This document shows positions 17,105 through 25,946 of a stretch of 64,000 nucleotides of DNA, in pieces. Origin of the DNA: Clostridium ganghwense. Its GTDB lineage: Bacteria > Bacillota > Clostridia > Clostridiales > Clostridiaceae. Under the pieces are notes generated by a model. It was not told the DNA's origin and searched no databases. It saw only the letters and a list, made by a program, of their open reading frames with translations. The DNA lies in contig NZ_JAPQES010000004.1 of the NCBI RefSeq assembly GCF_026735165.1, forward strand, positions 310,001-374,000, read 5' to 3'. Numbering within the stretch: the first letter of the stretch is position 1; the number at the start of each line of letters is the position of its first letter. The position numbers and the translations under genes are program-made.

Positions 17105-17188
17105 TTATATTGGTACATACTCTTTCATTATACTTTTCGCACTCTTTAATCCATCAACATTAGCTAACATAATTCCGCCTACAAAGCC
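17105..17188 (-). repeat. 84-bp copy of the flavoprotein gene 3' end
   Basis: This segment is a direct copy of 20836-20919 with 10 differences in 84 nt, about 88 percent identity. It includes the last 27 codons and the stop of the neighbouring flavoprotein gene, still readable as GFVGGIM...KEYVPI-stop. It is joined to the korC gene at its 5' edge. See the korC entry and findings. Confidence 0.93.
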
Positions 17189-17708
17189 ATTCTACTCCTT
17201 TTTCTATGGCTTTTTTGTTAAACTCATAAAACTCTTCTTTACCATGATTTTTTAATGCTTCTAAAATACCCTCCATAGAAATTATTCCTGTTTTTTTAAT
17301 CAATGCTCCTAAAAGTACCATGTTAGCTATTTTTTTATCTCCAATTTTCTCTGCTTCTCTTTGAGCTGCAATGCTTATTACATAAATATCTTCTCTTTCT
17401 GGTGGTCTATCTACAATATCTTCATCCATAATCAATAATCCTCCTTTTTTCAAAAGAGGTTCAAATTTATCTAAAGATGGTCTATTCATAACTACTATAG
17501 TAGATGGTTGTGTAATTATCGGAGACCCAATAGGTTCATCTGATACTATTACCGAACAGTTGCAAGTACCCCCTCTCATTTCTGGTCCATAAGATGGAAG
17601 CCATGAAACATACTTATCAGCCTCCATTCCTGCATAAGCCAAAAATTTACCCATTAGAAGTATTCCTTGTCCTCCAAAACCAGCAAATATTACTTCCTGC
17701 ATTAACAT
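17160..17708 (-). CDS. korC: 2-oxoacid:ferredoxin oxidoreductase gamma subunit, C-terminus altered by fusion
   Basis: A 182-residue gamma subunit of the pyruvate/ketoisovalerate/2-oxoglutarate:ferredoxin oxidoreductase family, beginning EVIFAGFGGQGILLMGK with the expected WLPSYGPEMRGGTCNCSV and GVLLG-type motifs. The last eight residues (LCRRNYVS) are not native: they are an out-of-frame reading of the 84-bp flavoprotein copy starting at 17188. The native C-terminus is therefore missing or shortened by an unknown amount. The gene starts 1 nt after the korB stop and ends the korD-A-B-C operon. The true substrate of the complex could be 2-oxoglutarate or branched-chain 2-oxoacids. Confidence 0.88.
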   Translation of the reverse strand: MLMQEVIFAGFGGQGILLMGKFLAYAGMEADKYVSWLPSYGPEMRGGTCNCSVIVSDEPIGSPIITQPSTIVVMNRPSLDKFEPLLKKGGLLIMDEDIVDRPPEREDIYVISIAAQREAEKIGDKKIANMVLLGALIKKTGIISMEGILEALKNHGKEEFYEFNKKAIEKGVEWLCRRNYVS

Positions 17709-17709
17709 A

Positions 17710-18459
17710 CTATTTCACCTCACCTGTAGTATCTTTTTTTACTCCCAGTGAATAATAAGGCATCATATTTTTACACAACCATTCCATAGCCTCCTTAGGT
17801 GATAATCCCCAATTAGTAGGACAAGTTGAAAGTACTTCTACAAGTGAAAAACCTTTGCCATCTATTTGAGCTTTGAAAGCTTTTTTTATTGCTTTTTTTG
17901 CCTTAATTATATTTGGAACACTATCAACAGAAACTCTTTCTACATAACAAGCTCCTGTTAAAGTTGAAATCATTTCCGAAATTCTAATAGGATATCCAGC
18001 ACATTCAGTATCTCTTCCATAAGGTGTAGTTTCTGTTACTTGTCCTGGAAGAGTTGTTGGAGCCATCTGTCCTCCAGTCATTCCATATATACAGTTATTT
18101 ATAAAAACAGTAGTTATCTTTTCTCCCCTTACAGCAGCATGAACTATTTCAGCAGTTCCAATAGCAGCAAGATCTCCATCTCCTTGATAAGTAAAAACAA
18201 CCGAATCTGGATTACCTCTTTTTATACCTGTGGCAACAGCAGGTGCTCTACCATGAGCAGCCTGAAACATATCGCATGCAAAATAATCATAAGCCAGAAC
18301 TGAACAGCCAACAGGTGCAACACCTATTGTTATATCCAAAATTTCAAGTTCATCTATAACTTCAGCAACTAATCTGTGTATAATTCCATGAGTGCATCCT
18401 GGACAATAATGAGTAGGAACATCTAGTAATGCTTTAGGTCGCTGAAATATTACAGCCAT
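17710..18459 (-). CDS. korB: 2-oxoacid:ferredoxin oxidoreductase beta subunit (TPP-binding)
   Basis: A 249-residue beta subunit. It has a thiamine-pyrophosphate fold: THYCPGCTHGI near residue 16, GRAPAVATGIKRGNPDSVVF, YQGDGDLAAIG for the Mg/TPP site (GDG), and NNCIYGMTGGQMAPTT. Length and motifs fit the KorB/VorA group. The ATG overlaps the korA stop as TAATG. It carries out the oxidative decarboxylation of a 2-oxoacid to the acyl-CoA, with ferredoxin as the electron acceptor. Confidence 0.92.
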   Translation of the reverse strand: MAVIFQRPKALLDVPTHYCPGCTHGIIHRLVAEVIDELEILDITIGVAPVGCSVLAYDYFACDMFQAAHGRAPAVATGIKRGNPDSVVFTYQGDGDLAAIGTAEIVHAAVRGEKITTVFINNCIYGMTGGQMAPTTLPGQVTETTPYGRDTECAGYPIRISEMISTLTGACYVERVSVDSVPNIIKAKKAIKKAFKAQIDGKGFSLVEVLSTCPTNWGLSPKEAMEWLCKNMMPYYSLGVKKDTTGEVK

Positions 18460-19532
18460 TATTTTGCACCCCCTATTATTTCTTTAATCTTAGATAAAAT
18501 ATCATTTGGATGAGGAATCATACCACCTGTTCTTCCATAAAAAGCTACAGGTTTTCTTCCTTCAACAGCAAGTCTCACATCTTCAACCATTTGACCGCAG
18601 CTCATTTCAACAGACAAATATCCGAATTTAGTTTTATTTATTGTATTCTCAAAAGCTTTATTTGGATATGGCCATAATGTTATAGGTCTTATTAACCCCA
18701 ATTTTATGCCCTCTTTCTCAGCAGTTTTAATAACATTTTTGCATATTCTCGAAGTAGTTCCATAAGAAACTAAAACTAAATCATTTTCTCTATCACACTT
18801 GTATTCTTCATATTTAACTTCTTTATTTTTAATCTCTTCGTATTTTTTTAGAAGATGAAGATTATGTTTTTCAAGCTCTTCTGTTTTTAGATAAAGTGAA
18901 TTTATTACATGATGCTTATCTCTTCCACGTCGTCCATTAGCAGCCCATTCACTTTTATCTGGAAGTTCTCTTTTAATTCTTTCTTTAAATTCAACAGGCT
19001 CCATCATTTGACCAAGCATTCCGTCTCCCATCACCATACAAGGAGTTCTATATATATCCGCTGCATCAAAAGCCTCTCCTATTAAATCTACCATTTCTTG
19101 AATTGAACATGGTGCATATACTGGCATATGAAAATCTCCATGCCCTCCCCCTTTTGTAGCTTGAAAATAATCAGATTGAGCAGGTTGTATACCTCCAAGA
19201 CCAGGACCACCTCTTACAATATTTATAATTACACAAGGAAGTTCAGCTCCAGCAATATATGATATACCTTCAGATTTTAAGCTTATTCCTGGACTTGAAG
19301 AAGATGTCATACACCTTTTCCCCGTTCCAGCACATCCATAAATCATATTAATTGCTGCAATTTCACTTTCAGCCTGGAGAAATATCCTTCCTATTTTAGG
19401 CATTCTTCTAGCCAAGTATGCTGCCACCTCTGTTTGAGGTGTTATTGGATATCCAAAAAAGCATTGACAATTTGCTCTAATAGCAGCTTCCCCAATAGCT
19501 TCATTTCCTTTCATTAGAAGCTTTTCACTCAT
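18459..19532 (-). CDS. korA: 2-oxoacid:ferredoxin oxidoreductase alpha subunit
   Basis: A 357-residue alpha subunit starting at the ATG at 19532 (MSEKLLMKGNEAIGEAAIR), with GAGGGGGG just upstream; a longer in-frame reading into the ferredoxin gene is spurious. Features are CQCFFGYPITPQTE near residue 23, MTSSSSPGISL, RGGPGLGGIQPAQSD and LVSYGTTSRIC. The family is VorB/KorA (single alpha subunit containing the pyrimidine-binding domain). It forms a heterotetramer with korB, korC and korD products. Confidence 0.93.
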   Translation of the reverse strand: MSEKLLMKGNEAIGEAAIRANCQCFFGYPITPQTEVAAYLARRMPKIGRIFLQAESEIAAINMIYGCAGTGKRCMTSSSSPGISLKSEGISYIAGAELPCVIINIVRGGPGLGGIQPAQSDYFQATKGGGHGDFHMPVYAPCSIQEMVDLIGEAFDAADIYRTPCMVMGDGMLGQMMEPVEFKERIKRELPDKSEWAANGRRGRDKHHVINSLYLKTEELEKHNLHLLKKYEEIKNKEVKYEEYKCDRENDLVLVSYGTTSRICKNVIKTAEKEGIKLGLIRPITLWPYPNKAFENTINKTKFGYLSVEMSCGQMVEDVRLAVEGRKPVAFYGRTGGMIPHPNDILSKIKEIIGGAK

Positions 19533-19551
19533 TAAATATCCCCCCTCTTTT

Positions 19552-19761
19552 TTATTTTTCCACAGTAATAACGCAGTCTGGGCATATTTTTCCACATGAA
19601 GCACACCCTATACATTTACTCATGTCCTCATCCTCTACTGAAGCTGGATGATATCCTTTAATATTAAGTTTATGTGAAAACTTAATAATCTTTTTAGGAC
19701 AGACACCTATACATAATCCACATCCTTTACACCTATCCTCTCTAAAGGTTACCTTAGACAT
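19552..19761 (-). CDS. korD: 4Fe-4S ferredoxin, delta subunit of the 2-oxoacid oxidoreductase
   Basis: A 69-residue bacterial ferredoxin with two 4Fe-4S motifs, CKGCGLCIGVCP and CIGCASCGKICPDC. It passes electrons from the TPP site to soluble ferredoxin. It is the first of the kor subunit genes, in D-A-B-C order, with 19 nt to korA. An AAAGGAGGAG site precedes the ATG. Confidence 0.92.
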   Translation of the reverse strand: MSKVTFREDRCKGCGLCIGVCPKKIIKFSHKLNIKGYHPASVEDEDMSKCIGCASCGKICPDCVITVEK

Positions 19762-19784
19762 AAAACTCCTCCTTTATTTTGGGG

Positions 19785-20450
19785 TTATACTTCCCAATAC
19801 TTTTTCATGTAAATATCTATTGGAAATATTTCACCTTTAACTTTTCCCTCTATTTGATTTTTAAAATCTCTTGTGCAAACAATATATTTATATGGGATAT
19901 TTAACTTTTTAGACATATACGAAACTACTTTATCACCTTTTAAAATATGTTCTACTTTTGTCTCATAGGAAAGATTTGTATTTGATATTAGATGTGTTAC
20001 TTTTAGTCTAGAAGCCTTTTCTATCTGGTTTAAAAACTCCTCTGTAGACTTTGAATCTGCTGTGAAAGGTCGATTATTGTTTATAACAAAATACATTTCA
20101 TAAGGCTCTTTCTTAAAATACTGGTTATACCGCCCAAGTACAACTGCTCCAACATCATCTCCTCCAACGTCTATAACAACTTCATAGCTCTTATCATTAA
20201 AAATTGCATTTATTTCTGAAGGAATAACCATTAATTCTGCATTAACATAACTCAAATTTGAACTTATTACTCTTATCCCCGCATCTTCAAGTAAATCTTT
20301 TATACCTCTTATGCAAAAATAAGGATTAACTATGTCAATATCTACTATAACCACTTTTTCACCAAATTTAGCTAGATTCAGAGCATAGTTTATAGCAATT
20401 TCTGTTTTTCCACTGCCAAAATGCCCAGAAAATATTCTTATTCTGCTCAT
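19785..20450 (-). CDS. P-loop ATPase of the CobQ/MinD/ParA type
   Basis: A 221-residue protein with a deviant Walker A motif FSGHFGSGKTE near residue 7 and VVIVDIDIVNPYF, as in MinD/CooC-like proteins. VIDVGGDDVGAVVLG follows as the switch II region. Genes like it often precede korDABC clusters and may help with cluster insertion or complex maturation, but this is inference. It lies 23 nt upstream of korD, so it is in the same operon. Confidence 0.82.
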   Translation of the reverse strand: MSRIRIFSGHFGSGKTEIAINYALNLAKFGEKVVIVDIDIVNPYFCIRGIKDLLEDAGIRVISSNLSYVNAELMVIPSEINAIFNDKSYEVVIDVGGDDVGAVVLGRYNQYFKKEPYEMYFVINNNRPFTADSKSTEEFLNQIEKASRLKVTHLISNTNLSYETKVEHILKGDKVVSYMSKKLNIPYKYIVCTRDFKNQIEGKVKGEIFPIDIYMKKYWEV

Positions 20451-20596
20451 GTAATCACCTTATTCTATTAATTATATAAAGATAACCTTATAGTAAAGTA
20501 AATAATTACTGTTATTTATTATTTTCAGTTTTTGCCGTATACTACATAATATGAAATTTTCATTATTTTGATAGAAATTTAAAAAATAAAAACAAA

Positions 20597-20627
20597 GAAC
20601 ATCTAAGATGAATGTCTTAGATGTTCT
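20597..20627 (-). terminator. terminator after the gene remnant
   Basis: A 13-bp perfect stem (AGAACATCTAAGA / TCTTAGATGTTCT) with a 5-nt loop, followed on the minus strand by TTGTTTTTATTTTTT. It lies 25 nt past the stop of the remnant reading frame and separates it and the flavoprotein from the ATPase-kor operon. Confidence 0.88.
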
Positions 20628-20651
20628 CTTATATTTTAATTCTATTTTAAT

Positions 20652-20804
20652 TTAGTATTGTTTTGCTTTTTCTTCTCCATTTAATACTCTAAGTCCACCT
20701 TGAGTTAATGCTAACAGTTCATCTTCTCTAAGATAAACTGTTACTGGTAAAATAAATCCAACTCTTTCTTTTATAGCTTCTGTAACTTCTTTACTATACT
20801 CTAT
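20652..20804 (-). pseudogene. C-terminal gene remnant, 50 codons
   Basis: The minus strand is open for 50 codons ending TAC-TAA, from just after an in-frame TGA, and contains no in-frame start codon. The peptide looks like a real protein end: KERVGFILPVTVYLRED and LLALTQGGLRVLNGEEK. It has a terminator directly after it. I do not recognise the parent family. It begins 32 nt after the flavoprotein stop, exactly at the junction where the kor segment joins the flavoprotein, so it is probably a gene cut by the same event. Confidence 0.7.
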
Positions 20805-20835
20805 TCATTACCTTATAACAAAGTAATTTTTTCTA

Positions 20836-22434
20836 TTACAGTGGTGCATACTCTTTCATTATACTTTCCGCACTCTTTAATCCATCAACAGCTGCTGACA
20901 TAATTCCACCTGCAAAGCCAGCCCCTTCCCCTGAAGGATACAATCCTTCTAATGATATACTCTGCAGTTTTTCATTTCTTTCAATTTTAACTGGTGCCGA
21001 AGTTCTTGTTTCTATTCCCGTTAAAATAGCATCCTTTTGTGCAAATCCATTAATTCTTTTATCAAATTTTATTAATCCGTCCTTTAATGTATCTACAACT
21101 CCTCCTGGAAGACATTCTTTTAAATTAGCAAATGTATAACCTGGTTTATATGTTGGAGTTACACTTCCAAGTTTTGTACTTACTTTGTCCTCTAAAAAAT
21201 CTCCTACCAATTGAATAGGTGCATGATAATTTTCTCCACCTAATTTATAAGCTAAACTTTCATAGTGTCTTTGAAATTCCATTCCTTTTAAAGGAGTATC
21301 TCCACTAAAATCATTTTGTCCAACAGTCACTACTAAAGCTGCATTAGCATTTTCTTTATCTCTGCTGTAGTAGCTCATTCCATTAGTAACAAGTCCTCCT
21401 TCTTCAGATGCTGCTGCAACAACTTCTCCTCCTGGACACATACAGAAGCTATAAACTCCTCTATTAGTTTTTTCACTTGTATATGTTAATTTATAATCTG
21501 CAGCTTTAAGTCTCTTATGATTTGCAAATTTTCCATATTGATTCTCATTTATAAGCATTTGAGGATGCTCTATTCTCACTCCAATAGCAAAAGGCTTAGA
21601 ACTCATGAAAATCCCTCTCTTATATAGCATTTCATAAGTATCCCTTGAACTATGCCCAAGAGCAAGGATAAGCGCTTCACAAGGAATTTCTTCTCCATTT
21701 ACCACAATTCCATAAAGCTTATTATCCTTTATTTTAAGATCTTCAAGCTTACTATTAAATCTTACTTTCCCACCTAAACTTATAATTTTTTCTCTGATAT
21801 TTTTAACTACGTCCTTTAATATATCTGTTCCTATATGCGGCTTACCCTTATACATTATTTCCTCTGGAGCACCTGATTTTATAAATTTCTCAAGAATATA
21901 ATCACATCTTGAATCCTTTATTCTAGTAGTAAGCTTTCCATCTGAAAAAGTTCCTGCACCACCTTCTCCAAATTGAACATTGGAATTTAAATTTAACTTA
22001 TCACCTTTCCAAAAACCTTCTACTGACTTTGTTCTATCTTCTACTTTTTCTCCTCTTTCAATAACTATAGGTCTATATCCTTTTTCCGCCATTAAAAGAG
22101 CAGCAAACATCCCTGCTGGACCCATTCCAACTATAACAGGTCTATGAAGCATCTTTTTACTTCCAAGGTTAAATTCCGAATCGTACTTAACCTTTTCTAT
22201 TTTTACATCTTTACTATTAGCTCTTGCTACTACTCTGGACTCTCTCTCACATTCCACTTCTACACTATAACTAAACTTTATACTGTTCTTTTTTCTTGCA
22301 TCAATAGACTCTCTAAGAATCTTTAGTTTTTTTATATTACTTTCATTAATTCTTAATTTTTTTGCAGCCTTCTTTTTTAATAAATCTATCTCTTCTTCTA
22401 TATCTAATACTATATTGTTTATTCTAATTGTCAT
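20836..22434 (-). CDS. NAD(P)/FAD-dependent oxidoreductase (conserved flavoprotein)
   Basis: A 532-residue flavoprotein starting at the ATG at 22434, preceded by GGAGGAG; an earlier start at 22458 is less likely. An N-terminal alpha/beta region (residues 1-90) is followed by the dinucleotide-binding motif VIVGMGPAGMFAALLMAEKG, FGEGGAGTFSDGKL, and a C-terminal EGAGFAGGIMSAAVDG motif that binds the FAD. The family is widespread in Firmicutes, commonly near glm/cda genes; its substrate is unknown. The start is 40 nt after the cdaR stop. Its last 84 bp are copied at 17105-17188. Confidence 0.88.
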   Translation of the reverse strand: MTIRINNIVLDIEEEIDLLKKKAAKKLRINESNIKKLKILRESIDARKKNSIKFSYSVEVECERESRVVARANSKDVKIEKVKYDSEFNLGSKKMLHRPVIVGMGPAGMFAALLMAEKGYRPIVIERGEKVEDRTKSVEGFWKGDKLNLNSNVQFGEGGAGTFSDGKLTTRIKDSRCDYILEKFIKSGAPEEIMYKGKPHIGTDILKDVVKNIREKIISLGGKVRFNSKLEDLKIKDNKLYGIVVNGEEIPCEALILALGHSSRDTYEMLYKRGIFMSSKPFAIGVRIEHPQMLINENQYGKFANHKRLKAADYKLTYTSEKTNRGVYSFCMCPGGEVVAAASEEGGLVTNGMSYYSRDKENANAALVVTVGQNDFSGDTPLKGMEFQRHYESLAYKLGGENYHAPIQLVGDFLEDKVSTKLGSVTPTYKPGYTFANLKECLPGGVVDTLKDGLIKFDKRINGFAQKDAILTGIETRTSAPVKIERNEKLQSISLEGLYPSGEGAGFAGGIMSAAVDGLKSAESIMKEYAPL

Positions 22435-22474
22435 ACTTCTCCTCCAAAATATCCACAATGTATTTAATTATTTT

Positions 22475-23767
22475 TTAATTATTAACAGTTGTGCTGTTTG
22501 TTATACTTTTCTTCTGTGAATTATCTTCTTTATCTTTACCTTTTACTGTCTCTTTGTTCTTAACTATATTTACTTTTACAAATTCAATGTTTTGTGATAT
22601 TTTAGTTACTCCTGGTGGCAATTCTATACTTATAGGAATAGTATATTCACCTTCCTCTAAAGATTCTAAATTAACAAGGCATCGTATATCGCTACTAGTT
22701 AAATTATTTACTATATCCCTTCCCCCTGAAACTACCAAAGATACACTATCTTTTTCTAGGTTTACGCTAACTCCTTCTGGTAAGTTTTTAACCTTAACAT
22801 TTATATTTATATTCTTTTGAACTATCTTATCTAAAATGATCTGTGTATTAATATACTCTTCACCTTTAACTAGCTTTATTCCAACTGGAAGAACTAACTT
22901 TAACTTCAAATCAGTTTTTTCAGAGGTCAAAATACTTAAATCTATAGGTTCTGTATCCAGCTTCTCTATTTTCACTAAGTCTTTTGGCTCTCCAGTAATT
23001 ATAACTTTATCCAATTTAGGCTTAATAGATTTTAAAATAAGATCCTTATTTAATTCTCCCTTTGTTTTTATATTTATTCCTACCTGTTTTGTCTTTTGAA
23101 TAGGAACTATAACATCTGCAAATTTAGGAGACAATTGAACTTCTGATACTTCTCTTCCTGTCTTATCTACTACTTTAAGAGGTGCTAGAAGACTTACATT
23201 TTTATCAGGATTGTTCATTTTAATTTCTACCAAAACTTTTTCAACTTTTTCCACATATTGTTTTGCTCCACTCACTACAACAGTACTTGGGGTTATAATT
23301 GGAGTTTCTTTATAAAAACCATTTTTAGACTCTCCATTTATTTGTGCTTTTATTGGAAATGATTTTTCAACATAATCATCTACATTTACCGTAATCCACA
23401 TTGCTCCATCATTTACTATGTTAATGTTTCTATTAGGTCTTTTTAGTATATTTATAGGTATCCTATTACTACCTTTCTTCAGAGCATAAGCTCCTATATC
23501 AGCAACAATTTTAAACTCCTCTGGTCTTACTGAGTAAACATCTGCTGGTGTTCCTGTTATTCTCAATGAAGTTGTAAAATTTTGATTTGGTGAAAGTATA
23601 AACCCTGTTTGAATTAATGCCTCTTCATTAACAACCTCAATTGGAATATTGGTAACCTTATATGTTTTACTAGTCGCTTCATCATTAGAAGTATAAAGCC
23701 ACAAAACAAAAGAAGCTATAACACAACATATTTTTATTATTAATTGTTGTCTGCTTTTCCTAACCAT
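22475..23767 (-). CDS. cdaR: CdaR/YbbR-domain membrane regulator of c-di-AMP synthase
   Basis: A 430-residue protein with an N-terminal membrane helix (about 9-24) and repeated YbbR domains, seen as several recurrences of a beta-rich unit with KTKQVGINIKTKG, IDLSILTSEKTDL and NVKVKNLPEGVSV. A Lys/Ser/Thr-rich tail follows. In other Firmicutes the YbbR-domain protein CdaR binds the CdaA synthase and controls it. The gene overlaps cdaA by 28 bp. Confidence 0.93.
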   Translation of the reverse strand: MVRKSRQQLIIKICCVIASFVLWLYTSNDEATSKTYKVTNIPIEVVNEEALIQTGFILSPNQNFTTSLRITGTPADVYSVRPEEFKIVADIGAYALKKGSNRIPINILKRPNRNINIVNDGAMWITVNVDDYVEKSFPIKAQINGESKNGFYKETPIITPSTVVVSGAKQYVEKVEKVLVEIKMNNPDKNVSLLAPLKVVDKTGREVSEVQLSPKFADVIVPIQKTKQVGINIKTKGELNKDLILKSIKPKLDKVIITGEPKDLVKIEKLDTEPIDLSILTSEKTDLKLKLVLPVGIKLVKGEEYINTQIILDKIVQKNININVKVKNLPEGVSVNLEKDSVSLVVSGGRDIVNNLTSSDIRCLVNLESLEEGEYTIPISIELPPGVTKISQNIEFVKVNIVKNKETVKGKDKEDNSQKKSITNSTTVNN

Positions 23768-24585
23768 GACTTCACCTTCTCCTTGTATGTTATATTCTTG
23801 TTCTTTCTTGATGTAATAATTCTAATTAAAATATCTTTTAATTTATCTCTTGTATAGTACCTAGTTAAATTTCCATTTACAGCAAGTGAAATTATTCCTG
23901 TTTCTTCTGATACCACTATAGTTAATGCATCTGATACTTCGGACATTCCTATAGCTGCCCTATGCCTAGTTCCTAACTGCTTATTTATTGTATTATTATT
24001 TGTCAGTGGTAAAAAACACCCTGCTGCCGCAATTCTACCATTTCTAATTATTGTAGCTCCATCATGAAGAGGTGTATTTACAACAAAAATATTATCTAAT
24101 AATGCAGATGAAATAACTGAATCTAACTCATTGCCCGTAGCAATTATATCTCCAAGTCCGGTAGTCTGTTCAATTACAATAAGAGCACCAGTTCTACTTT
24201 TTGATAAATTTTCTACTGCATCTACTATTTCAGTTATTATCTCGTCTGCTTTTTGTTCATTTTCAAAAATATGTTTATCTGTAAAAGTAGTTCTACCTAT
24301 ATGCTCAAGAGCTTTTCTTATTTCGGGCTGAAAAATTATAACAAAAGAAAGAACTCCTATAGTTAAAGTTTTACTAAGTATCCAATTTAATGTTGTTAAA
24401 TGTAACAAGCTGCTGATAGGAATAAGGAATATAATTAAAAGAATACCTTTTAACAATTGTTCTGCTCTTGTTTCATTCATTAACATATATATCTTATAAA
24501 AAATATAAGAAACAACAATAATGTCTAGTACAGAATTTATACTAATGTTTTTTACTGTATTTATAATTATATTTACAACATCCAC
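23740..24585 (-). CDS. cdaA: diadenylate cyclase (c-di-AMP synthase)
   Basis: A 281-residue CdaA with three N-terminal membrane helices and a DAC domain: LHDGATIIRNGRIAAAGCF (DGA motif), GTRHRAAIGMSE (RHR motif), and VVSEETGIISLAV. It makes c-di-AMP from two ATP. The start is a GTG at 24585 with AAGGGGTG about 9 nt upstream. It is the first gene of the cdaA-cdaR-flavoprotein unit. The glmM that normally follows is about 12.7 kb away. Confidence 0.96.
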   Translation of the reverse strand: MDVVNIIINTVKNISINSVLDIIVVSYIFYKIYMLMNETRAEQLLKGILLIIFLIPISSLLHLTTLNWILSKTLTIGVLSFVIIFQPEIRKALEHIGRTTFTDKHIFENEQKADEIITEIVDAVENLSKSRTGALIVIEQTTGLGDIIATGNELDSVISSALLDNIFVVNTPLHDGATIIRNGRIAAAGCFLPLTNNNTINKQLGTRHRAAIGMSEVSDALTIVVSEETGIISLAVNGNLTRYYTRDKLKDILIRIITSRKNKNITYKEKVKSWLGKADNN

Positions 24586-24784
24586 CTAGTTCACCCCTTC
24601 ATTATGATATTTAATATAATTATACACTATTGTTTCTTTCTTAATAATATAAACTAGCTAAATTTATAAAATATTTTTAATCATTTTATAAGTAATTTGC
24701 AAAAGATTCTATAATATACTAGAATAATATTTTTATTATGTTAATATAAAAATATAAATATTACTATATAAAGGAGTGAATTAT

Positions 24785-25795
24785 TTGCTTTCATCAAATA
24801 AAAAAACATTAACTACTTTACTTCTTACTTTGTCTTTTATTCTAATAGGTATAGGCGTTTTCTATGGTACTTACTACTTCTTCATAAATAAATCTTTGTC
24901 TTCTTACGAAAAAGTAGTAAAAACAGAAGTAAATAATATAAATAAGGTAAATGAGAAAACTTATTTATTTACTAAAGGTCAAACTATAGATACTGAAAAA
25001 ATTAAAAATGAACTTTCCTCTTACATATCTTCATTGAAGAGTTCAGAAGAAAAACTTAAAAAATTAACTGTTACAGATAAGTATACTGATGACCATAAAA
25101 ATTTACTCTTAGGTTTAAAAAATAATATATCTATATTCAATCAAATATATACAATTTGTAAAAATCCTAAAAATGTAACTCTAGAAAAAGCTTTAACCTC
25201 GCTTCAAAGCTTTAGAGATGATTGTATGAATAATTACGCTTTAGTTTCTATTAAAAATATAAAAATTAATTTACCTAAAGAATGTCTAGATTTTATAAAT
25301 AATACTGCTTATTTTACTGAAAAACAAATTAGATCAAATATTGATGCTGAAATAGCAAATAGTCAAAATAAAGATTTCGTTAACTCTTTAAGTAAGCTTA
25401 TTGACACATTTAATCCTATAAATAAAAATTTATCTCAGCAAATAGTTGAAGCAAGAAAAGATGATGAAGGATACGATAAATTATTAAATACTCTTGCTAG
25501 TTATCAAGACACTTTAAATAGCATAAAAAGTAAAATTTCAAACTTAACTATCCCTGAATCAGGCATACCTTTATATAAATCCTTTGTGAAGGTGTTAGAT
25601 GACTATGATTCATACATACAAGATTTTACTTTCGCCGTTAAAACTGAAAAATTAACTTCTGCATCTGGATCACAAACTGAAGATTCTATAAATAAATTAT
25701 ATGAAGGTCCTAATGAAAAATTTAATACTTTAAACACTGATTATGATAATTTTATGGGAGAATATAATAAATTTAAAGATGAAACATCAAAATAA
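24785..25795 (+). CDS. membrane-anchored coiled-coil protein, function unknown
   Basis: A 336-residue protein beginning at a TTG at 24785, with AAGGAG 8 nt upstream; an upstream GTG overlaps that site. Residues 9-33 form one membrane helix and the rest is a helical, charged domain with many Lys/Asn, likely coiled coil on the outer face. There is no recognised domain; by composition it resembles secreted helical proteins of clostridia. It stands alone, divergent from cdaA. Confidence 0.7.
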   Translation: MLSSNKKTLTTLLLTLSFILIGIGVFYGTYYFFINKSLSSYEKVVKTEVNNINKVNEKTYLFTKGQTIDTEKIKNELSSYISSLKSSEEKLKKLTVTDKYTDDHKNLLLGLKNNISIFNQIYTICKNPKNVTLEKALTSLQSFRDDCMNNYALVSIKNIKINLPKECLDFINNTAYFTEKQIRSNIDAEIANSQNKDFVNSLSKLIDTFNPINKNLSQQIVEARKDDEGYDKLLNTLASYQDTLNSIKSKISNLTIPESGIPLYKSFVKVLDDYDSYIQDFTFAVKTEKLTSASGSQTEDSINKLYEGPNEKFNTLNTDYDNFMGEYNKFKDETSK

Positions 25796-25807
25796 TAAAC
25801 CAAAGTG

Positions 25808-25834
25808 AAAAGTGACTAATTTTAGTCACTTTTT
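25808..25834 (+). terminator. rho-independent terminator
   Basis: A 12-bp stem AAAAGTGACTAA/TTAGTCACTTTT with a tight 2-nt loop and following Ts. It ends the plus-strand gene that stops 12 nt upstream. Confidence 0.8.
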
Positions 25835-25946
25835 CTTTATCCTATGTAAAAATTAATATTTTTTGAATTTTTTTTTTTTTAGCGGGAACAATATCTATAG
25901 CCTACTTATTCAACTCCATAAATTTTACAAGGAGAGGATATTAAAA

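Noticed and set aside
18459-19604. KorA start at 19604
   Set aside because: It would overlap the ferredoxin gene; the ATG at 19532 has a clear ribosome-binding site and a KorA-like N-terminus.
24586-24784. Possible riboswitch between cdaA and the plus-strand gene
   Set aside because: AT-rich with no conserved motif of known riboswitches and no strong paired structure.
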